The notes: generated by a model from the letters alone, not told the origin. A DNA stretch of 47,541 bases from Mycobacterium sp. (GCA_025966225.1 JAOPVI010000238.1:1-47541); one strand, 5' to 3'; shown: positions 36,502-45,538, counted from the stretch's first letter. A program made the numbers and translations.

Positions 36502-38696
36502 GGTTGGCGCTCCACCAGCCGCCAGATTGACTGCGACTCCCCGTTGACCGTCACGTCGCCTGCGGCCGTGAACTGGCGGGTGTCGCGCATGGCGTCGTAG
36601 ACGTCCGAGGTGACGTAGACGCCGGGCTGCGGCGAACCGCTCTGCACGGAGAACGCCAAATCGACGGCCGCGCCCCACATGTCGTAGGCCAGGCTGGACC
36701 TGCCGACCAGACCACTGCTGACACGGCCCGTGTCGATGCCTGCGCGCAGTCGCAGTGCATGGCCGCCCTCGCCGTTGAATCGGTCGACGATGCGGTTCAT
36801 CTCCACCGCGAAGTCGACGGTGCGCCGGACGTTGTCGATGCGCGGCACGTTGAGGCCGCAGCTGGCCAGGTACCCGTTTCGAAGCGTACGGACCCGTTCG
36901 ACGCCGAGACTGTCGGCCGCGGAGTCGAACTGGCGGACCAGTTTGTTCACGATCGCCAGCGACTCGTCGGACGTCAGGCCTGCCGACAGTTCGTCCAACC
37001 CGACGATGTCGGCGAAGATCACCGTCACGTCCTGGTGGTCCTGGGCGATGGTCTCCTCACCCTCCCGGTAGCGCGCCACCACCTGCTCGGGCATCAACGA
37101 CAACATGATGCGGTCGTTCTCGCGCCGTTGTTCGTTGAGCAAATCCTCCTTGATCGCCAGGTTTCGACTCATGTCGTTGAAAGCGGCTGTCAGATCGCCG
37201 AATTCGTCTCGGGACACCACCGGTATCGTAGTTCCATAATCGCCCGAGGTGATCTGCTGGGCACCGCTCTCCAGTCGGCGGATCGGGCGCACGAACAGCC
37301 GGGCGAGCAACATCGCGGCGATGCAGACCACGAAGATGATCGCCACCGTCGACAGCACCAGCTTCCTGGTGAACGCCGACACCGGGGCGAACGCCTCCGA
37401 CGTATCGATCTTGGCGACCACGCCCCACCGCAGCCCGGGAAGGTCGGCGGGCGCGTAGGCCTGCAGCGTCTCGTGGCCGAGGTAGTCGTCGGCGACGAGT
37501 GTGCCGCGCTGACCCTGCTGCGCCAGCTTGGTCGCCACGGTCGCGACCGGTTGTACCAGCGTGGTGCCGTGTTGACGGATCGCACTGTCGGCGACGTCCG
37601 GCGGAGTGCCTGCGGCGATGACGTCGCGCTTGTAGGCCTCTGGGGCCTCGAGGAACAACCGCGAATTGGACCGCATCAGATCGTCGGGGCCGACGATGAA
37701 CGTCTCGCCCGTAGTGCCCATGCCGGATTCCTCCCAGCGCCCGTCCATCGTCATCAGCTTGTTGATCTTGGAGATTGGAAACTGAAGCGCCAGTACTCCT
37801 TCGACGTGACTCTGGGGCCCGACGGGCGAAACGAACCACGCCGTTGGTTCGTCAGCAGGCTCGTAGTCGCCGAAGTCGGTCAGTCCGACGTAGTCGACGT
37901 CGTTGGAGTCCAATGCCTTCTGGTAGGCGCCGGTGAGAGCGCTGCCCTTGTATGGACCGTTGAGGATGTTGGAACCTAGATCCGCTCCCTTGTAGGCGGA
38001 GTAGACGATGTTGCCCCTGGTGTCCAACAGCAGGGCATCCTCGAACTCGAAGCGGGTGACGACCTCGCGGAAGAAGTCGTTGTATTGCGCGTTCGCCGCC
38101 GACCACGCGCTGCCGTCATGGGCGTCGTCGAACTTGATCGCGGCGTCCCAGTCCGCGGTCGGCGCGTTGTAGTCACCGAACGGCGTGGAGTAGTAGGCCT
38201 GGAGATACTTCGCCGCCGGCGACGCCGGCAACAGGGCCTGCAAGTCGACGTCCTCGCCCGTCTGTGCTCTTTCGTCCTTGGCGAACCGCTTGGCGTAGTA
38301 GTCGACGAGCGACTGTTGTTGAGCCGGGTTGACGGTGGACGCGGCGAGCTGGTCGAAGCCCGCCGTGAACGCCCCGATCGCCTGTGTGGCTGTCGCCCCG
38401 CGCGAGTAGATGACCAGCGAGTTCTTGAGATCCTGGATCCCGGTCTGCAATTGGCGGCTCTGCGACTGCCGGATCTCGGTCAATCGGTCGAACACCGACG
38501 CGCGCAGCGAGTTGCGCCCGGACTGATAGCCGATCGCTCCGACGATCGCCGCGGACAGGATGCTCGTCAGAAGCAGCATCACCAGGAGCTTGGACTGAAT
38601 GCTCACCCGCGACATCAGCCGACGACGACTCCGCTTGGCGGATTCGGTCGAGTCGATCTTCTCGTCCAAGGGGGCGTCCTGCGTCGTCGTCGTCAT
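36498..38696 (-). CDS. Membrane sensor with HAMP and degenerate class III adenylate/guanylate cyclase domain (Rv2435c-like)
   Basis: A 732-residue protein: TM1 (37-57), a large extracytoplasmic sensor (about 60-440, Cache-like), TM2 (446-468), HAMP (about 468-520), and a class III cyclase domain (about 548-690). The first metal Asp is present (D563, FADIVG). Others differ: the adenine-specifying Lys is Arg603 (VRTLRNGY), the second metal Asp is Asn607, and the transition-state Asn and Arg are Asp679 and Ser683 (VDLAFS). It is therefore probably a weak or inactive cyclase. ATG at 38696 is preferred over TTG 38705. First gene of an overlapping operon with the channel and lldD. Confidence 0.92.
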   Translation of the reverse strand: MTTTTQDAPLDEKIDSTESAKRSRRRLMSRVSIQSKLLVMLLLTSILSAAIVGAIGYQSGRNSLRASVFDRLTEIRQSQSRQLQTGIQDLKNSLVIYSRGATATQAIGAFTAGFDQLAASTVNPAQQQSLVDYYAKRFAKDERAQTGEDVDLQALLPASPAAKYLQAYYSTPFGDYNAPTADWDAAIKFDDAHDGSAWSAANAQYNDFFREVVTRFEFEDALLLDTRGNIVYSAYKGADLGSNILNGPYKGSALTGAYQKALDSNDVDYVGLTDFGDYEPADEPTAWFVSPVGPQSHVEGVLALQFPISKINKLMTMDGRWEESGMGTTGETFIVGPDDLMRSNSRLFLEAPEAYKRDVIAAGTPPDVADSAIRQHGTTLVQPVATVATKLAQQGQRGTLVADDYLGHETLQAYAPADLPGLRWGVVAKIDTSEAFAPVSAFTRKLVLSTVAIIFVVCIAAMLLARLFVRPIRRLESGAQQITSGDYGTTIPVVSRDEFGDLTAAFNDMSRNLAIKEDLLNEQRRENDRIMLSLMPEQVVARYREGEETIAQDHQDVTVIFADIVGLDELSAGLTSDESLAIVNKLVRQFDSAADSLGVERVRTLRNGYLASCGLNVPRIDNVRRTVDFAVEMNRIVDRFNGEGGHALRLRAGIDTGRVSSGLVGRSSLAYDMWGAAVDLAFSVQSGSPQPGVYVTSDVYDAMRDTRQFTAAGDVTVNGESQSIWRLVERQP

Positions 38697-38755
38697 CGGT
38701 TGCAAAGACTAGCTCGCAAAACACGCTGGTCGGCCCGAGTCGGTGAATGTACGGA

Positions 38756-40057
38756 CTAAAGCGCGAGCACGGCCCAACCATGGGGCTGCACGTCGAGCAC
38801 GTCGGTAGCGCGTTCCGCGGGAGCACCGGAGCCTGCGACGATCCGGGCGCTGCCGATGCCGAACTCGGACAACGACATCCGCAAGGGCGCGTCATCGACG
38901 TTGAGTGCGACCACCAGCGCGCCCTCGTCAGCGCTCGTCCGGTAGACGTATTGGCTGTTGGCCAGGTGCAATGCCGTTGTTCTCGCCGCGTGCAGCCATG
39001 GATGGCGGCGGCGCAGTCCGATCAGATGCTGATGCAGCCGGAAGGCGTCGTGTCCCAGGTGTTCGGAGTCCTCCGGCCGCGCGGGGAACTCCGGCCGGAC
39101 TTCGTCGTCGCCTCCGAAGCGTTCCTCTTTGACGCCGCGGTACTCCCATTCGTCGCCCGCGTAGACGCTCGGTGTGCCACCAACGGTGAGCATGAGCACC
39201 AGCGCGTGCTCGACGTGCCGAACGTCGTCGAGGCGGCTCGCGATGCGGGTGACGTCGTGATTGCCGACGAAGGTCATCGGAACGAAGGTGTCGAGGAATT
39301 CGTCGTGTCGGCCCAGGGCGTGGTCGAGTTCGTGGAAGTTGGCGTCGTTGAGGCTGCTCCAGACCGCCTTCCACAGCTCGTACTGCGTGACGGAATCGAA
39401 GGTCGCCGCGGACACCGTGGCGGCATAGTCGCCGTGGATGACCTCGCCGACGAACCATGCGTCGGGGAACTCGCGGCGGACCCGGGGTAACACCTGCGCC
39501 CAGAACGTGTCGGGCACGGCATATGCGGCATCGAGCCGCCAGCCGTCCGCACCACGCCGCAGCCAGTGCGACATGACGTCGACGACGTAGTCGACTACTT
39601 CGGGGTTGCCGTGATTGAGCGTGACGAGCCCTTCGTGGCCCTCGAAGGTGGCGAAACCATTGCGCCCCTTGCGGAACCATGAACCGTCGCCGCCTGCGAC
39701 GGCGTCCTGATAGCGACCAAACTCATTGCCGACGTGATTGAACACGCCGTCGAGCAGAACTCGAAGTCCACGTTCACGGGCCTGCGCAACCAAGTGGTCG
39801 AAGTCGGAGTCGTCGCCCAGCCGCGGATCGATCGCGTAATGGTCGGTGGTGTCATAGCCGTGCGTCTTGGAGGAGAAGATGGGCCCCAACGCGATACCGG
39901 AGGCCCCGAGTTCGAGGGCGTGGTCGAGCCACGCGGCGACCCGGCCAAGCCGGTGCTCGTCGGCCGTTGGGACGGGGTCGGCGGGAAAGGCGCCGACGAA
40001 GCCCAGCGGATAGATCTGCCACCAGATCTCGTGCTGGACCCAGTCGGGCTCACTCAT
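38756..40057 (-). CDS. GH13 alpha-amylase family glycosidase
   Basis: A 433-residue cytoplasmic GH13 enzyme acting on alpha-glucosidic bonds of maltodextrin-like or trehalose-type sugars. The four conserved regions are present: DGVFNH (103-108), RLDAAY with nucleophile Asp176, GEV with acid/base Glu205, and NHD (266-268). No signal peptide. The ATG at 40057 overlaps the stop of the upstream gene by four bases. Exact substrate cannot be told from sequence. Confidence 0.92.
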   Translation of the reverse strand: MSEPDWVQHEIWWQIYPLGFVGAFPADPVPTADEHRLGRVAAWLDHALELGASGIALGPIFSSKTHGYDTTDHYAIDPRLGDDSDFDHLVAQARERGLRVLLDGVFNHVGNEFGRYQDAVAGGDGSWFRKGRNGFATFEGHEGLVTLNHGNPEVVDYVVDVMSHWLRRGADGWRLDAAYAVPDTFWAQVLPRVRREFPDAWFVGEVIHGDYAATVSAATFDSVTQYELWKAVWSSLNDANFHELDHALGRHDEFLDTFVPMTFVGNHDVTRIASRLDDVRHVEHALVLMLTVGGTPSVYAGDEWEYRGVKEERFGGDDEVRPEFPARPEDSEHLGHDAFRLHQHLIGLRRRHPWLHAARTTALHLANSQYVYRTSADEGALVVALNVDDAPLRMSLSEFGIGSARIVAGSGAPAERATDVLDVQPHGWAVLAL

Positions 40058-41169
40058 GGTCGGAACGCCGTCTCGTAGAGCGCCTTCATCTGGTCCTCCA
40101 ATTCTGGCGCGGGCCCTGCCAATTCGACCGCCGGTGCGACCTTGGAGATCGGCAGTGGGGCGACGGGGGACGGTGCTACGCCCCAGCCGGTCAGCCAGCC
40201 GTTGAGTTGAGCGGTGGAGGTCGCGTACACGATGCGGCCGAGGCCCACCCAGGCGTGCGCCGCGGCGCACATCGGACAGTGCTCGCCGGACGTGTAGACC
40301 GTGGCGCCAGCACGTTCGGCACGCGTGAGGTTCGACGTGGACCAGCGGGCGATCGCGAACTCGGGGTGCTGGGTGTCGTCGCCGTCCTTCACGAGGTTGA
40401 GCTCCTCGACGCGGACCACGCCGTGGGCATCGACGAGCAGTGAGCCGAACGGCTGATTGCCCTCGTCGAAGGCCGCCTTCGCCAACTCCACGCAGCGGCG
40501 CAGGTGTGGGAGGTCGTCCTCGCTGGTCGCCACAGCCGGAGTGTACTCAGCAACGGGTCGCCGACGGCCCAACGTCAACGGGTAGCACGCCAGCCCGAGG
40601 AGCAGCGCGGACAGGTGTCCCAGCGACGTGAAGTTGGTGTGGACGACCAGCGCGCCGACGGCCATGGCGACGAGCGCACCGAGGTACGCCCAACGCCAGC
40701 GCCTCGGGATTCGGTAGAAGAGCACCCCGGCGATGCCGACGACGAAGTAGCTCACCCCGACGTCGCGGGCGTCGACCAGTCGCGGGGACAGTCGGGCCTC
40801 CTGGATGCTCCAGTAGAGGAAACCCTCACTCAAGGTGGTGGCACCGATGTGGCAAACCAATCCCGCGACCAGCCAGCGCAGATGTCCCAGCCACCGCTCG
40901 GCGGGAGCCAGAAACAGCGTGAATATCAGCACGTACGGCCACCAGTACTTGCCGTCGATCCACAGCAGGCTGTTGAACAGCACTCGAACGGGGTCCGACG
41001 CGAGGTGGTGCAGGTTCGTCGACGTCGACTGCAGCAGCGTCCGCAATAGCCGGTTGCTCAGCGAGTGCTGCACCAGTGTCGTCGCCAGCAAGACGACGAG
41101 CCACGCGTAAGTCAGCGGAGCGCTCCGCACGTAGCTCCGTACCCGACCCCACGCATGTGTCACGTTCAC
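40054..41169 (-). CDS. Rhomboid-like membrane protein fused to a nucleoside deaminase
   Basis: A 371-residue fusion. Residues 1-205 contain about six hydrophobic segments and resemble rhomboid-like proteins, with Ser140 (DVGVSY) and His185 (SLGHLSALLLG) near where the rhomboid dyad is expected, though the GxSG is GVSY. Residues 215-371 are a cytidine/guanine-deaminase-type domain with HPE (268-270) and a zinc-site CxxC at 298-301 (GEHCPMC). An internal GTG at 40533 could start the deaminase alone, but has no ribosome site. It overlaps the GH13 gene by four bases. I do not know this pairing as a standard fusion. Confidence 0.85.
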   Translation of the reverse strand: MNVTHAWGRVRSYVRSAPLTYAWLVVLLATTLVQHSLSNRLLRTLLQSTSTNLHHLASDPVRVLFNSLLWIDGKYWWPYVLIFTLFLAPAERWLGHLRWLVAGLVCHIGATTLSEGFLYWSIQEARLSPRLVDARDVGVSYFVVGIAGVLFYRIPRRWRWAYLGALVAMAVGALVVHTNFTSLGHLSALLLGLACYPLTLGRRRPVAEYTPAVATSEDDLPHLRRCVELAKAAFDEGNQPFGSLLVDAHGVVRVEELNLVKDGDDTQHPEFAIARWSTSNLTRAERAGATVYTSGEHCPMCAAAHAWVGLGRIVYATSTAQLNGWLTGWGVAPSPVAPLPISKVAPAVELAGPAPELEDQMKALYETAFRP

Positions 41170-41320
41170 CGACGATAGAGAACGGCCGACCGCGATGACT
41201 TCGACACGCGGGGGGCCTACTGCTGTTTCGCTACCGACGACTACCGATTGGAGCGGTCGCGATCACCCGTGACGCCGAACTCGTCGACTTCTGGATGGAA
41301 CGGGTCGCATTCGGCTGAGC

Positions 41321-43015
41321 TCAGTCGCAGCAGCCGGCGTCGCCAACGTCAAGACGGCAGGCACATGACGCGAGGATGGGCACGTCGGCGCGAGCGGCGG
41401 CCAGTTCGAGTTGCCGCCCGATGATCACCGCTTCGGCGTCGCGGCCCAGCCTCCGTAGACATTCGTGGTATCCGTGCAGACTCCAGACGTTGCCCGGATG
41501 CTGGCACGATCTGCTCAACGTGGAATCGAGGCCGAGGTCGGCGGCGTACACGGCCGCCGCTTCCTCGACGTGGCCCTGCTCGAGCAACAGCGCGCCGTAG
41601 GCGTGCCGGGTTGGCTGCATCCACCCCCACGGCTCGTCGTACGGCAGCGCGTCGTCGAGTTCGATCGCCCGTCGCAAACTTCTGAATGCCTCGTCGAATC
41701 GACCCTCCCGGTAGGCGAGCTCACCGTCCAGCATCGCTTGGCCGACCGCGAGGATGTCGCGGCTGGTGTTGTTGAAGAGGTAGCGGGTGTCGGGGATTCG
41801 GGCGTATGCCGTCGCAAATGCGTCGCGTTCGGCCCGGGCGTTGGCAAGTTGCCCCTTGGCCGCGTGCGCCACGCCACGGCCGTAGTGAATGGTCGCTGCA
41901 GTGGTGCAGTAGAGCTCCGGCTCGTCCGGCAGGGGTTCGGCGGTCAACTCATCCCAGCGCCCAAACCGTATGAGCACGTGGATCCTCAGCGGTACGAACG
42001 CCTCTAGCCAATCCGCCATGGGCGGAGACTCGATCGCCAGCAGCTCCGGACCGAGTTGCGTGGCAAGCTCGTCCGCCGCCCGCAGTGCCAACTCGGACTG
42101 GCCCTCGAACATCGCCGAGTACACCACGAAGTGCAGATCGTGCGCCCGGTAGAGCGAATAGAAGTTCAGCGGCCCCTGCCGGTCGACGAACCTTCGATCT
42201 GCCTCTACGGCAACCTGATTCGCGACGACCGAACTGCGGTAGTCACCGCACAGTACGTCGATGTGACTGGGCATGTGCTGCAGGTGACCCGCATCGGGCA
42301 CCAGGCCACGCAGAAGATCGGCCGCGGGCAGGGCCTCCTCGGGGTGGGCGGACATCTCCATGGCGTGGAGGTAGAGGTGAAGCACTCCCGGATGTCCGCG
42401 TCCGACCTCGGTTGCGAGCACGTCGTCGAGGAGCCGCTTGGCGGCGACGACGCGCGATCCTGGCGCGGGCTCCCCGGTTCTGGTGTCCCACAACGCCCAC
42501 GCGGTGACGTTCATCAAGGCGTCGGCGGCCAGCGCCTGCACGTCGACGTCATTCGGGTAGGTCTGGGCCAGCTCCGCCATGGCGTCGGCGTAGCGGGCGT
42601 GTCCGGCAAACAGCGCCTCGGTGTCGTCCGGGTCGTCAGTGGGGAAGCGGGCCTCCAGTGCCTCGATCAGCCCGCGTTCGACCACCGTCGCCCGGCCCGT
42701 CGCGGCGAGTTCGAGTTCCATTCGCGCCCTGGCCAACGAAGCGGCCAGATCCGCGGGATCGAACGCCTCCCAGGCCTTGTTGTAGTTCGGGCCGATGGCG
42801 TACGCGATACCCCAGTTCGCGACAGCCAGGTCGGGGTCGTGCGCCAGGGCCCGCTCGAAGCAACGAATGGACTCCTCGTGGTTGAACGCGTACGCCCAGA
42901 CCATGCCGCGGTCGAACCACACCTGTGCTTGCGCGGATGGGGTCTCAATCGACCTGTGATAGGACCCGAGGTCGTAGTAGGGCTCCGGCGTTTCCTGCGG
43001 TGTGGTTACCGTCAT
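41321..43015 (-). CDS. Tetratricopeptide-repeat protein with His motif and Cys-rich tail
   Basis: A 564-residue TPR protein. The start of the protein (YYDLGSYHRSIET...WFDRGMVWAYAFNHEESIRC) is the conserved front of this family. A His-rich block HLYLHAMEM ... GHLQHMPSHID may bind metal. The last 16 residues contain CACR and CC (four Cys). Function unknown. ATG at 43015 is chosen; it lies 71 bases inside the 3' end of the upstream gene, an unusually long overlap for this region, yet the N-terminal blocks are conserved so a later start looks wrong. Confidence 0.82.
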   Translation of the reverse strand: MTVTTPQETPEPYYDLGSYHRSIETPSAQAQVWFDRGMVWAYAFNHEESIRCFERALAHDPDLAVANWGIAYAIGPNYNKAWEAFDPADLAASLARARMELELAATGRATVVERGLIEALEARFPTDDPDDTEALFAGHARYADAMAELAQTYPNDVDVQALAADALMNVTAWALWDTRTGEPAPGSRVVAAKRLLDDVLATEVGRGHPGVLHLYLHAMEMSAHPEEALPAADLLRGLVPDAGHLQHMPSHIDVLCGDYRSSVVANQVAVEADRRFVDRQGPLNFYSLYRAHDLHFVVYSAMFEGQSELALRAADELATQLGPELLAIESPPMADWLEAFVPLRIHVLIRFGRWDELTAEPLPDEPELYCTTAATIHYGRGVAHAAKGQLANARAERDAFATAYARIPDTRYLFNNTSRDILAVGQAMLDGELAYREGRFDEAFRSLRRAIELDDALPYDEPWGWMQPTRHAYGALLLEQGHVEEAAAVYAADLGLDSTLSRSCQHPGNVWSLHGYHECLRRLGRDAEAVIIGRQLELAAARADVPILASCACRLDVGDAGCCD

Positions 43016-44042
43016 GGCTCGCACGATAATTCAGCACGGACCGCGCCGCGCCTGATCGGATCACGGTGGCGCCAATGGCGAGCACACACCCGACGGCGGC
43101 CCAGATGGCGAGCGTGACAAGGGGCGTCGCGGCGCCGTTGCCGCCGAAGTACTGGACACTTCGCAACAGCGCGACGCCGGAGCCCTGCGGCACGATCGGG
43201 TTCAGCGTCGTATAGAAGCCCGACAGCAGCGGCTTGCCCACGGGGCCGGCGGCCGCGGAGTTGCCGACGATCACGAGGAACGCGGTCAGCGCCGCGGATG
43301 CCACGGTGCCGAAGGCCGCCGCGACGCCTGTCACCGCACCCGCGACAGCCATGGCGTACATGAACAGCGCCCCGTACACCTGCCAGGTATGGCCGGTGAG
43401 CGCACCGAGGATCACGTCCACGTAGAGGGTCACCCCCGCCGCCAGAACTGCCGAATATGCGGCCAGGCTCAGGGTGCGCCATGCCAGCGTGGAGGGCTTG
43501 CGAACGCTGCCCATCATGCGGCCGAAGATCGTCGCGCCAACGGAGGCACCAATCGACAGGAAGATGACGGCGTAGAAGACGACGGTGCCCTGCGGGTCGG
43601 CCGCGGTGGTCGGGGCGACGTCGGTGACCTCGGGGGTCAGCCCGGCCTTGGCGGCGATGCCGCGGCCGACGGTCTCGGCGGCATTGGCGACACTGCGCCC
43701 GCCACCGCCGGCGACATAGATGTCCAGGCGTCCCGGTGCGTCGACGACGAAGGCGGCGTCGGATTTGCGCTGGTAGACCTGGTCGTGCGCGGCTGCCGCG
43801 TCGGCGACCTGGGTGACGGCAAGGGTGTCCTGCCCACGGATGCCATCGACGAGCTGTTGCGGGCCCGACACGGCAACGGACATGTGGTGCAGCGTCGGCT
43901 TGGCGAACGCGCCTGAGTAGCTCGCGATCATCGCAATGACGAACACCGCCAGGGCCGCCATGACGAGGACCATGTTGCGGACGTCCTTGCGGGACGGCCG
44001 TTTGACGGATTGCTCCGGAAGCGAAGTGTGGTGCTTTCCCAC
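42945..44042 (-). CDS. ABC-2/YhgE-like membrane protein next to a TetR regulator
   Basis: A 365-residue membrane protein: TM near 24-44, a large extracytoplasmic loop (45-155), then five or so helices from about 155 to 340 (FYAVIFLSIGASVGATIFG; LFMYAMAVAGAVTGVAAAFG). The layout is like the permease-type proteins of the ABC-2/DUF3533 kind. No ATPase is nearby. Starts with GTG 44042 after AGGAAAGGA; 22 bases after the TetR stop, so TetR probably controls it. The 3' end overlaps the TPR gene by 71 bases. Confidence 0.8.
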   Translation of the reverse strand: MGKHHTSLPEQSVKRPSRKDVRNMVLVMAALAVFVIAMIASYSGAFAKPTLHHMSVAVSGPQQLVDGIRGQDTLAVTQVADAAAAHDQVYQRKSDAAFVVDAPGRLDIYVAGGGGRSVANAAETVGRGIAAKAGLTPEVTDVAPTTAADPQGTVVFYAVIFLSIGASVGATIFGRMMGSVRKPSTLAWRTLSLAAYSAVLAAGVTLYVDVILGALTGHTWQVYGALFMYAMAVAGAVTGVAAAFGTVASAALTAFLVIVGNSAAAGPVGKPLLSGFYTTLNPIVPQGSGVALLRSVQYFGGNGAATPLVTLAIWAAVGCVLAIGATVIRSGAARSVLNYRASHDGNHTAGNAGALLRPRVLSQVD

Positions 44043-44064
44043 GATGATTCCTTTCCTATTGAGT

Positions 44065-44640
44065 TCAAACAGTGGTGGCGGGTAGTCCGAGTAGCGCGTC
44101 GACGGTGTCGAGCGCCGCGGTCACCCGCCCACGGAGGTCGGTGGCGTCCGGGTCTTCCATCCAGGACCGCAGCACTTCCTGGAATCCGCCGACCAGGAAG
44201 CGGCTGACCGCGTCCTGCCCGACGTCGGCGATCGGGCCGACCACCCGCATGCCCTGGGCGGCGATCTCCTCGCATGCGGGCAGGAGCTCGGCGCGGAATG
44301 CGGCCACGACGCGCTGGGTCACTGCGCTGGGCACGACGTTGCGGTACATGGTCCGGTGGTCGGCGGCGAAGGCGAACAGTTTGAAGATCCGCGACCGCGC
44401 GTCGCCTTGGATGTCGGCCGCAGCAGCCGCGAACGCCATTGCGAACGCCGTGGCGACGGCGTCGTCGCGATCGGAGAAGTGTTGGTAGAAAACCTGCCTG
44501 CTGACGCCCGCGCGCACAACCAGGTCGCTGACGGTGAGTTCGTCGACGGGTCGTTCGTGTGCCAGCGCGAAGGCGGCGTCCCGCAACAGGGTGCGGACGC
44601 GTTCGGCGCGGGGATCTGCGCTTTGCGTGCGTGCGGCCAT
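44065..44640 (-). CDS. TetR-family transcriptional regulator
   Basis: A 191-residue TetR regulator; the N-terminal HTH reads DELTVSDLVVRAGVSRQVFY followed by QHFSDRDDAV. The C-terminal ligand domain is helical and has no known ligand. ATG at 44640 (or 44646, two codons earlier). A 28-base palindrome 17-44 bases upstream is a natural operator, so it probably represses itself and the membrane protein behind it. Confidence 0.93.
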   Translation of the reverse strand: MAARTQSADPRAERVRTLLRDAAFALAHERPVDELTVSDLVVRAGVSRQVFYQHFSDRDDAVATAFAMAFAAAAADIQGDARSRIFKLFAFAADHRTMYRNVVPSAVTQRVVAAFRAELLPACEEIAAQGMRVVGPIADVGQDAVSRFLVGGFQEVLRSWMEDPDATDLRGRVTAALDTVDALLGLPATTV

Positions 44641-44656
44641 GACCATGAGCCTAAGG

Positions 44657-44684
44657 CATTTCGTAGACAACTGACCACGAAATG
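44657..44684. promoter_or_regulatory. 28-bp palindromic operator upstream of tetR
   Basis: CATTTCGT (44657-44664) and ACGAAATG (44677-44684) are perfect 8-bp inverted repeats with a 12-base spacer, overlapping the presumed promoter of the TetR gene. Size and position are typical of TetR operators. Confidence 0.65.
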
Positions 44685-44736
44685 TTAGGTAATCTAAGAC
44701 ACCTGTGGGGAGGGGTGTGACCTGCGCCTCGCCTTG

Positions 44737-45096
44737 TCAGCTGATGTGAAGCACCACGAGGGCGATCGCCAACGCCAGCCCGAGCGCGGCGGGTACCGAC
44801 TGGTCCGCGCGGTCGGAGGCCCGGACGTGACTGACGACCGCTCCGACCGACAGCAGCGCGAGCCCGATGGCCGCCGCGATGCCGAGCGGGGGCCACCAAA
44901 GGCCGACGACTACGCCGATGACACCGGCCAACTCGAGCAGCCCGATGCCGCGCCAATTGGTCGCCGAGATTCCGAGATGATCGCGGATCTCGAGCGACTG
45001 TCGGACGCCGAGCAGTTTGATCGAGCTCGCGAACCCGAAGAGTGCCGCGAGCAGAATCGACACGATTACCGTTGCCAGCGACGTGGACGTGGTCAT
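44737..45096 (-). CDS. DoxX-family small membrane protein
   Basis: A 119-residue protein with four hydrophobic segments (TVIVSILLAALFGFASSIKLL; LLELAGVIGVVVGLWW; PLGIAAAIGLALLSVGAVVSH; LGLALAIALVVLH). The internal ISATNWRGIGLLELAG block fits DoxX/DoxD-like proteins. ATG 45096. It lies 90 bases upstream of TetR on the same strand, and divergent from the cupin gene across only 43 bases. Confidence 0.85.
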   Translation of the reverse strand: MTTSTSLATVIVSILLAALFGFASSIKLLGVRQSLEIRDHLGISATNWRGIGLLELAGVIGVVVGLWWPPLGIAAAIGLALLSVGAVVSHVRASDRADQSVPAALGLALAIALVVLHIS

Positions 45097-45139
45097 GATT
45101 CGTTCACGCTAGAGACCTGGCTGACCGCAGGAGGCGGAA

Positions 45140-45523
45140 ATGATCCGATGCGTCCGATTGTGGACCGGCCAGGATGGCGCCTCGCACGTCGAGCTCGGCT
45201 GCCTCGACATGCGACCTGGGCGCAATGCCGACCTGGTGTCGGGGGCGATGTCGGCGGCGCACGTCACCGTCGAGGAGACGGCGGGCGGGGGAACGTTGGC
45301 GTGGCACACCGCACCCGTCCGTCAGCTGGTCGTGACGCTCAGCGGCACGCTGCTGTTCACCACCCGCGACGACGAGGAGTTCATCCTTGCGCCTGGCGAC
45401 GTCCTGCTCGCCGAGGACACCGAGGGTTCCGGCCATCAGTGGAAGCTGCGGGGCGCCGATCCGTGGCGCCGCATGTACGTCGTGCTGGCACATGGCACTG
45501 AGGTCCCGTTCCGACGCGACTGA
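45140..45523 (+). CDS. Cupin-domain protein
   Basis: A 127-residue single-domain cupin. It has a GGTLAWHTAPVRQLVVTLSG segment (motif 1-like, with one His) and APGDVLLAED...GHQW (motif 2-like). Ligand or metal unknown. The ATG at 45140 has a close GGAGG site (45130-45134). Convergent with the permease; a perfect inverted repeat lies between. Confidence 0.82.
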   Translation: MIRCVRLWTGQDGASHVELGCLDMRPGRNADLVSGAMSAAHVTVEETAGGGTLAWHTAPVRQLVVTLSGTLLFTTRDDEEFILAPGDVLLAEDTEGSGHQWKLRGADPWRRMYVVLAHGTEVPFRRD

Positions 45524-45538
45524 TTTCACTCCGCGAGC

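Noticed and set aside
35089-38696. CBASS-type immunity for the cyclase/channel pair
   Set aside because: CBASS uses CD-NTase enzymes, not class III cyclases with HAMP; the pair resembles the M. tuberculosis Rv2435c/Rv2434c signalling genes.
41199-41318. 40-codon coding-like plus-strand segment ending AELVDFWMERVAFG before a stop
   Set aside because: Too short, no start codon or ribosome site, no family recognised; could be a gene fragment but not supportable.
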